Origin: Acidovorax soli
Lineage (GTDB): Bacteria > Pseudomonadota > Gammaproteobacteria > Burkholderiales > Burkholderiaceae_C
Assembly: GCF_014207955.1 (NCBI RefSeq)
Contig: NZ_JACHLK010000003.1
Location: 434,001-498,000, forward strand
Length of the DNA: 64,000 nucleotides
Direction of reading: 5' to 3'
The number at the start of each line of letters is the position of its first letter. The first letter of the stretch is position 1. The notes below the pieces were generated by a model, which was given only the letters and a program-made list of their open reading frames with translations, was not told the origin of the DNA and did no database searches. Both the position numbers and the translations under genes were made by a program. Positions 59,495 through 64,000 of the stretch are shown piece after piece.

Positions 59495-61768
59495 ATGGTG
59501 AAACGACGCACAGTGCTCTGGGGGGGCGTGGCCACGGCCGGCGCGCTGGTGATTGGCTGGGGGGCGCTGCCCCCGCGCCAGCGCCTGCGCACGGGCCAGC
59601 CGCTGCCCACGGCGGGCGGGCAGGCCGCGCTCAATGGCTGGCTCAAGATCGGTGCCGACAACAGCGTCACGGTGATGATGGCCAAGGCCGAGATGGGCCA
59701 GGGCACGCACACCGGCCTGGCCGCCATCCTGGCCGAGGAGCTCGATGCCGACTGGCCCCAACTGCGGCTGGAGATGGCGCCCATCGACGACATCTACAAC
59801 AACCTGGCCACGGTGGTCGATGGCCTGCACTTCCACCCCGACAACGATGGCTCCATCAAGGCTGTGGCCGGCTGGCTCACCGCCAAGACCATGCGCGAGG
59901 TGGGCGTGATGATGACGGGCGGCTCCTCCAGCATCAAGGACCTGTGGCTGCCCATGCGCGAGGCCGGCGCCAGCGCGCGCGCCATGCTGGTGCGCGCGGC
60001 GGCTGCGCAGTGGAACGTTCAGGCCGCCGAATGCACGGTGCAGGCCGGCGTGGTGGAGCATGCCGCGGGCCAGCGCGCGAGCTTTGGCGAACTCGCGGCG
60101 CTGGCGGCGCAGCAGCCGCTGCCGGGAAAGGTGGTGCTCAAGGAGGCCGCGCAGTTCCGCCTGATCGGCAAGCCGCTCACGCGCATCGAGGCGCGCAGCA
60201 AGCTCGATGGCACGGCCGTGTTCGGCATCGACGCCAACCCGCCCGGCCTGCTGCATGCCGCGGTGGTGATGTGCCCCACGCGCGGCGGCAAGCTGCTGCG
60301 CATGGACGCAGCGGCGGCCGAGAAGCTGCCCGGCGTGAAGAAGGTGCTGGCCGTGGACGCCCTGAACGGCGGCACCGGCGCGGTGGCCGTGATCGCCGAC
60401 ACGCCCTGGCATGCGCGCAAGGCGGCAGCCACCGTGACCGTGGAGTGGGACCATGGCCCCGCCGCGGCCCTGTCGAGTGCGGCGGTCTACGAACAACTGG
60501 CCCAGGCGCTGGACCAGGCCAAGGGCTTTGGCTACCACCAGAGCGGCGATGCCCCGGCGGCCATGCAGGGCGCGGCGCGCACCATCACGGCCGACTACCG
60601 CGCGCCCTACCTGGCCCATGCGGCGCTGGAGCCGATCAACTGCACGGTACAGTTCAAAGACGGGGCGGCTACGGTGTGGACATCGACCCAGGTGCCCGAC
60701 CTGGCACGTGCGGCCGCGGCCAAGGTGCTGGGCATCGCCGAAGACAAGGTGGAGGTGCGGCAGCTGCTGCTGGGCGGCGGCTTCGGGAGGCGGCTGGAGG
60801 TGGACTATGTGGCCCAGGCGGCTGCCATCGCCCGTGCAGCCGACGGCGCGCCCGTGCAGACGCTGTGGACGCGTGAGCAGGACACGCAGCACGACTTCTA
60901 CCGCCCCGCCTGCATGGCACGCTTCAAGGCAGGCTTCGATGCGAGCGGCAAGCTGGTGGCCTGGGACAACCTCTCGGTGGGCCAGGCCATCGTGCCCCAG
61001 GTGCTGGGCCGCATCTTCGGCCTGCCCGGGGCCGGGCCGGACAAGACCACCTCGGAGGGCGCCTTCGACCAGCCCTACGAATGGCCCCATGCGCGCATCG
61101 CCCACGAGATCGTCGCGCTGCCGCTGCCCGTGGGCTTTTGGCGCTCGGTCGGGCATTCGCACCAGGCTTTCTTCAAGGAAAGCTTCATGGATGAGGCGGC
61201 CGCGGCCGCCGGGCAGGACCCGGTGGCCTTTCGCGCCGGGCTGCTGCAAAAGCACCCGCGCCACCTGCAGGTGCTCCAGAAGGCGGCCGAGCTCGCGGGC
61301 TGGGGCCAGCCGCTGGCGGCCGATGCCTCGGGGGCGAAGCGTGCCCGGGGCATTGCGCTGCACCAGTCTTTTGGGTCGATCGTGGCCCAGGTGGCCGAGG
61401 TCTCGGTCGCGGCGGACAGCAAGGCCATCCGCGTGCACCGCGTGGTCTGCGTGATCGACTGCGGTGCGGCCATCAACCCCAACCTCATCACCCAGCAGAT
61501 GGAGAGTGCCGTGGTCTTCGGCCTCACGGCCGCGCTGCATGGCGAGATCACCGTGGACAAGGGCCAGGTGCAGCAGGCCAACTTCCACGACTACCCGCTG
61601 CTGCGCATGGCCGACTGCCCACGCACCGAGGTCCACATCGTGCCAAGCGCCGAGCCGCCCGAAGGCGTGGGCGAGCCGGGCGTTCCACCCATCGCCCCCG
61701 CCGTGGCCAACGCGGTCTTTGCGCTGACCGGCCAGCGCCTGCGCAGCCTGCCATTGCGCCTGGCCTGA
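59495..61768 (+). CDS. iorB: Isoquinoline 1-oxidoreductase-type molybdenum hydroxylase, beta (large) subunit
   Basis: This encodes 757 residues. A twin-arginine-like N-terminus ([20 protein letters not shown]) precedes the xanthine-oxidase-family molybdopterin domains: [40 protein letters not shown] and [20 protein letters not shown], where the Glu is the expected catalytic base. It hydroxylates an N-heterocycle or oxidises an aldehyde using water. It is followed by the iron-sulfur subunit gene after 28 bp. Start ATG 59495. Confidence 0.87.
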   Translation: MVKRRTVLWGGVATAGALVIGWGALPPRQRLRTGQPLPTAGGQAALNGWLKIGADNSVTVMMAKAEMGQGTHTGLAAILAEELDADWPQLRLEMAPIDDIYNNLATVVDGLHFHPDNDGSIKAVAGWLTAKTMREVGVMMTGGSSSIKDLWLPMREAGASARAMLVRAAAAQWNVQAAECTVQAGVVEHAAGQRASFGELAALAAQQPLPGKVVLKEAAQFRLIGKPLTRIEARSKLDGTAVFGIDANPPGLLHAAVVMCPTRGGKLLRMDAAAAEKLPGVKKVLAVDALNGGTGAVAVIADTPWHARKAAATVTVEWDHGPAAALSSAAVYEQLAQALDQAKGFGYHQSGDAPAAMQGAARTITADYRAPYLAHAALEPINCTVQFKDGAATVWTSTQVPDLARAAAAKVLGIAEDKVEVRQLLLGGGFGRRLEVDYVAQAAAIARAADGAPVQTLWTREQDTQHDFYRPACMARFKAGFDASGKLVAWDNLSVGQAIVPQVLGRIFGLPGAGPDKTTSEGAFDQPYEWPHARIAHEIVALPLPVGFWRSVGHSHQAFFKESFMDEAAAAAGQDPVAFRAGLLQKHPRHLQVLQKAAELAGWGQPLAADASGAKRARGIALHQSFGSIVAQVAEVSVAADSKAIRVHRVVCVIDCGAAINPNLITQQMESAVVFGLTAALHGEITVDKGQVQQANFHDYPLLRMADCPRTEVHIVPSAEPPEGVGEPGVPPIAPAVANAVFALTGQRLRSLPLRLA

Positions 61769-61796
61769 ACCACCCGCCCCCACTGGAGCCCCATCC

Positions 61797-62252
61797 ATGC
61801 CCACCACCCTGCGCATCAACGGCAAGGCCGTTTCCGTGAACGCCGAGGCGGACACCCCTTTGCTGTGGGTGCTGCGCGGCGAATTGCACATGAACGGCAC
61901 GAAATTCGGCTGCGGCATGGCGCTGTGCGGCGCCTGCACCGTGCACCTGAACGGCGAGCCCACACGCGCCTGCATCACGCCGCTGTCGGCCGTGGGCGAT
62001 GGCGACGTGACCACCATCGAAGGCCTGGCGGGCCCGCAGGCCGAGGCCCTGCGCAATGCCTGGACCACGCTGGACGTGGCCCAGTGCGGCTACTGCCAGA
62101 GCGGCCAGCTCATGTCGGCCTGCGCCCTGCTCACCAAGACCGCACGGCCCACCGATGCCGACATCGACGCCGCCATGTCGGGCAATGCCTGCCGCTGCGG
62201 CACCTACCCGCGCATCCGTGCGGCCATCCACCAGGCCGCAGGCAAGGGCTGA
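61797..62252 (+). CDS. iorA: Isoquinoline 1-oxidoreductase-type alpha (iron-sulfur) subunit
   Basis: This encodes 151 residues with two [2Fe-2S] clusters. The plant-type cluster is in [17 protein letters not shown], and the second in [17 protein letters not shown] plus [15 protein letters not shown]. It carries electrons from the molybdenum centre of the preceding subunit. Gene order is large then small subunit. No cytochrome or maturation gene (CoxI/XdhC-type) is adjacent. Confidence 0.88.
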   Translation: MPTTLRINGKAVSVNAEADTPLLWVLRGELHMNGTKFGCGMALCGACTVHLNGEPTRACITPLSAVGDGDVTTIEGLAGPQAEALRNAWTTLDVAQCGYCQSGQLMSACALLTKTARPTDADIDAAMSGNACRCGTYPRIRAAIHQAAGKG

Positions 62253-62261
62253 TACCCGCGC

Positions 62262-63323
62262 TCAGTTGGTCAGTGCGCTGCTGCCCTGGGTCTGCCCAGG
62301 ATCAAGCAGCATGTGGGCCTCGGCACGGGCCGCAGACTCTGCCGCCACGGCCGACTGGACATTGTTGCGCCCGGCCTGCTTGGCGCGGTAGAGGGCCTTG
62401 TCGGCGGTGTTGACCAGTTCCTCAAAACTGGCGCCGCGCGCGTCGTACAGGGTGGCCACGCCGATGCTCACGGTGACGGTGACGCAGGCGCCGTCGCCAT
62501 CGACCAGCACATTGTGGTCCGACACCCCCGTGCGCAGCGACTCGGCCAGGCGCATGGCGCTGGGGGCGTCGATGCCCGGCAGCACGATGACGAACTCCTC
62601 GCCGCCGAAGCGGGCCACGATGTCCACCGCCGTGCGCGAGCGTGCCAGGCAGGCCTGGGCCACGGCGCAGATCACCCGGTCACCCGCCAGGTGGCCCCAG
62701 GCATCGTTCACGGCCTTGAAGTGGTCGATGTCCACCACCATCAGCGACAGCGGCTGGCCCAGTTGCCCGGTGCTCAGGCACTCGCGCGCGCCCATCTCCA
62801 TCAGCGTGCGCCGGTTGGACAGGCCCGTGAGCGCATCGCAGGCGGCCAGTTGCTCCAGCGCCGTGTTGAGCTCCTGCAGCAGGGCATTCTGCTCGCGCAG
62901 CTGGCGGTTTATCTGGGCGATCTCGTCTTCCTTGCGCTTGCGGTCGTCGATGTTGAAGGTCACCCCGATCAGGCGCTTGCCCGGCGTGTCGGTATGGCCG
63001 TCCATGATGCGGCCGTAGTTGGCATACCAGACCCACTCGCCGCTTTTGGCGCGCAGCCGGAACTCGCAGCGGTACTGCGGGGTGACGCCAGACATGTGGT
63101 CGGACACGGCCGACTGCACCGTCGCCAGGTCATCGGGGTGGAACAGGCCGTAGACATCCTGCAGGCCCGAGACGATCTCCTCCTCGGTGAAGCCCAGCTC
63201 CAGGAAGGTCTTGGTGGCCTTGCGGGTGACGGTGCCGGTGACCAGGTCGTTCTCCCACAGGTCCAGCCCGGCGGCTTCCAGCGCCAGCTCCAGCCGCTCG
63301 CGGTTCAGATCTGCTTCACCCAT
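62262..63323 (-). CDS. PAS-GGDEF diguanylate cyclase
   Basis: This encodes 353 residues. A PAS domain (about 10-125; LELGFTEEEIVSGLQDVYGL, EWVWYANYGRIM) is followed by a coiled-coil linker (about 128-160; LREQNALLQELNTALEQL) and a GGDEF domain (about 165-325) with the active-site GGEEF in VARFGGEEFVIVLP. The RxxD inhibitory site upstream is replaced by TAVD, so product inhibition may be absent. It would make c-di-GMP under PAS control. The ligand is unknown. Confidence 0.88.
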   Translation of the reverse strand: MGEADLNRERLELALEAAGLDLWENDLVTGTVTRKATKTFLELGFTEEEIVSGLQDVYGLFHPDDLATVQSAVSDHMSGVTPQYRCEFRLRAKSGEWVWYANYGRIMDGHTDTPGKRLIGVTFNIDDRKRKEDEIAQINRQLREQNALLQELNTALEQLAACDALTGLSNRRTLMEMGARECLSTGQLGQPLSLMVVDIDHFKAVNDAWGHLAGDRVICAVAQACLARSRTAVDIVARFGGEEFVIVLPGIDAPSAMRLAESLRTGVSDHNVLVDGDGACVTVTVSIGVATLYDARGASFEELVNTADKALYRAKQAGRNNVQSAVAAESAARAEAHMLLDPGQTQGSSALTN

Positions 63324-63352
63324 GGCGGGCCGTCCCCTGTCCGTTCACCGGC

Positions 63353-64000
63353 TCAGGCCGCAGGCATGGCGCCGGCGTAGCCGATGTTGCGCAGCAGCCC
63401 CGCGAACGAGGCCACCACGCCCGGCGTGTTGTACAGCTGGGGCGCCGTCTGCACATAGATGATGCTGACCTGCTTGCCCGTGCTGTGGCCCTTGGTGGCG
63501 TCGAAGTAGATCGCCAGGTCGTCGCTGGCGTTGGAAAAGCCCCGGCCCGTGCTCTCCGAGTAGTAGCAGATCGAGTCGGGCGCGATGATGTCGGGCGAGG
63601 TGCTCGCCGTGCCGTACATGATGAGGTTTTCGTTCAGGTTGTACAGGTAGTGCGTCTCGGTGCTCTGGGCCGGATCGGGTGCATTGTCGAGCCGGATGAT
63701 GCCCGAGTCCAGCGAGGAGGCGCTGGAGGTGGACTGCGTGACGGCCGTGATGTAGAAGTTGGTCAGCACCGCCTTGGCCGCGCGCCCCGTCAGTTCCGTG
63801 ATATTGGCCGCCACGGAGGCCGTGGGCAGGGGCGCAGGCGCCTGCCGCAGGGCGGCGCCGAGCTTGCGCGCCTGCTCCATGGTGCCGGGAATGTAGTTGC
63901 CCGTGAGCGCATAGCCGTTGCTGGCGTTGGACGGCCACATGGCGATGCCCGAGTAGCCGCCAAAACCACCGACCACGCCGCCGGCCAGGGTTTCCACCTT
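63353..64000 (-). CDS. Unrecognised protein, partial at right edge
   Basis: At least 214 codons on the minus strand are open to the window edge; the true start lies beyond base 64000. The visible part has GGFGGYSGIAMWPSNASNGY, ANITELTGRAAKAVLTNF, DSICYYSESTGRGFSNASDD and ends YAGAMPAA. I do not recognise the family. Ser/Thr-rich sequence would fit a secreted or extracellular protein, but no signal is visible because the N-terminus is missing. Confidence 0.6.
   Translation of the reverse strand, partial: KVETLAGGVVGGFGGYSGIAMWPSNASNGYALTGNYIPGTMEQARKLGAALRQAPAPLPTASVAANITELTGRAAKAVLTNFYITAVTQSTSSASSLDSGIIRLDNAPDPAQSTETHYLYNLNENLIMYGTASTSPDIIAPDSICYYSESTGRGFSNASDDLAIYFDATKGHSTGKQVSIIYVQTAPQLYNTPGVVASFAGLLRNIGYAGAMPAA

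Noticed and set aside
1-64000. CRISPR arrays, tRNA and rRNA genes
   Set aside because: No regularly spaced direct repeats, cloverleaf-like sequences or rRNA-like stretches were seen by reading both strands.

Overview
The window is GC-rich chromosomal DNA with dense, short-spaced operons. Gene families (Bug/TctC binding proteins, OmpC-type porins, an isoquinoline 1-oxidoreductase pair, UrtABCDE, many LysR/TetR/GntR regulators) and Comamonadaceae-style intergenic repeats point to a betaproteobacterium of the order Burkholderiales, most likely Acidovorax or a close relative. No rRNA, tRNA or CRISPR array was seen.

Layout. 1-2.5 kb: a visibly less GC-rich island remnant. It holds the N-terminal 609 codons of a putative antiphage protein (PD-(D/E)XK nuclease fused to a STAND NTPase, minus strand, cut by the left edge), a 27-codon stub of an XRE-type regulator and a decayed IS256-like transposase. 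2.5-11.3 kb: a complete L-galactonate/tagaturonate route (LgoD-like, UxaB-like, UxaA, KdgK) with a polar-amino-acid-type ABC importer and a divergent GntR/FCD regulator with visible operator palindromes. 11.3-27.7 kb: a nucleobase-related catabolic region. Three leaders share a riboswitch-like RNA that I assign tentatively to the NMT1 (xanthine/urate) class. They precede two NMT1-type binding-protein genes and an isopenicillin-N-synthase-like dioxygenase gene. The region also has a second dioxygenase, two guanine-deaminase-like enzymes, a RutR-like TetR regulator, and a long operon: ferredoxin, flavoprotein, CodA-like amidohydrolase, RidA, creatininase-family hydrolase, complete ABC transporter and FAD oxidase. 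One of the three riboswitch copies carries a 269-bp palindromic element inside its variable stem.

27.7-36.8 kb: an isolated ureD, a DUF2817 peptidase-like gene, small VOC/ABM-type genes, an SDR/AraC divergent pair, GAF protein, alanine aminotransferase, MFS exporter and a HAD dehalogenase. 36.8-46.2 kb: a class III nucleotide cyclase fused to a PilZ domain, an FAH/cyclase/TctC operon with a divergent TetR gene and three operator-like repeats, a porin, a metallophosphoesterase, a diacylglycerol-kinase-like protein and a PAP2 phosphatase. 46.2-51.3 kb: a porin-TctC-CocE hydrolase operon under a divergent LysR gene. 51.3-57.9 kb: the urea transporter urtABCDE, with urtE split from urtD by about 0.9 kb containing two inverted copies of a dispersed repeat. 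58.1-64 kb: an Lrp regulator, GST, isoquinoline-type oxidoreductase pair, a PAS-GGDEF protein and a partial unknown protein at the right edge.

The main themes are uptake plus catabolism of sugar acids, nucleobases and urea. The most unusual items are the three-copy riboswitch regulon with its inserted element, the dioxygenase-rich purine-type cluster, and the STAND nuclease at the left edge.
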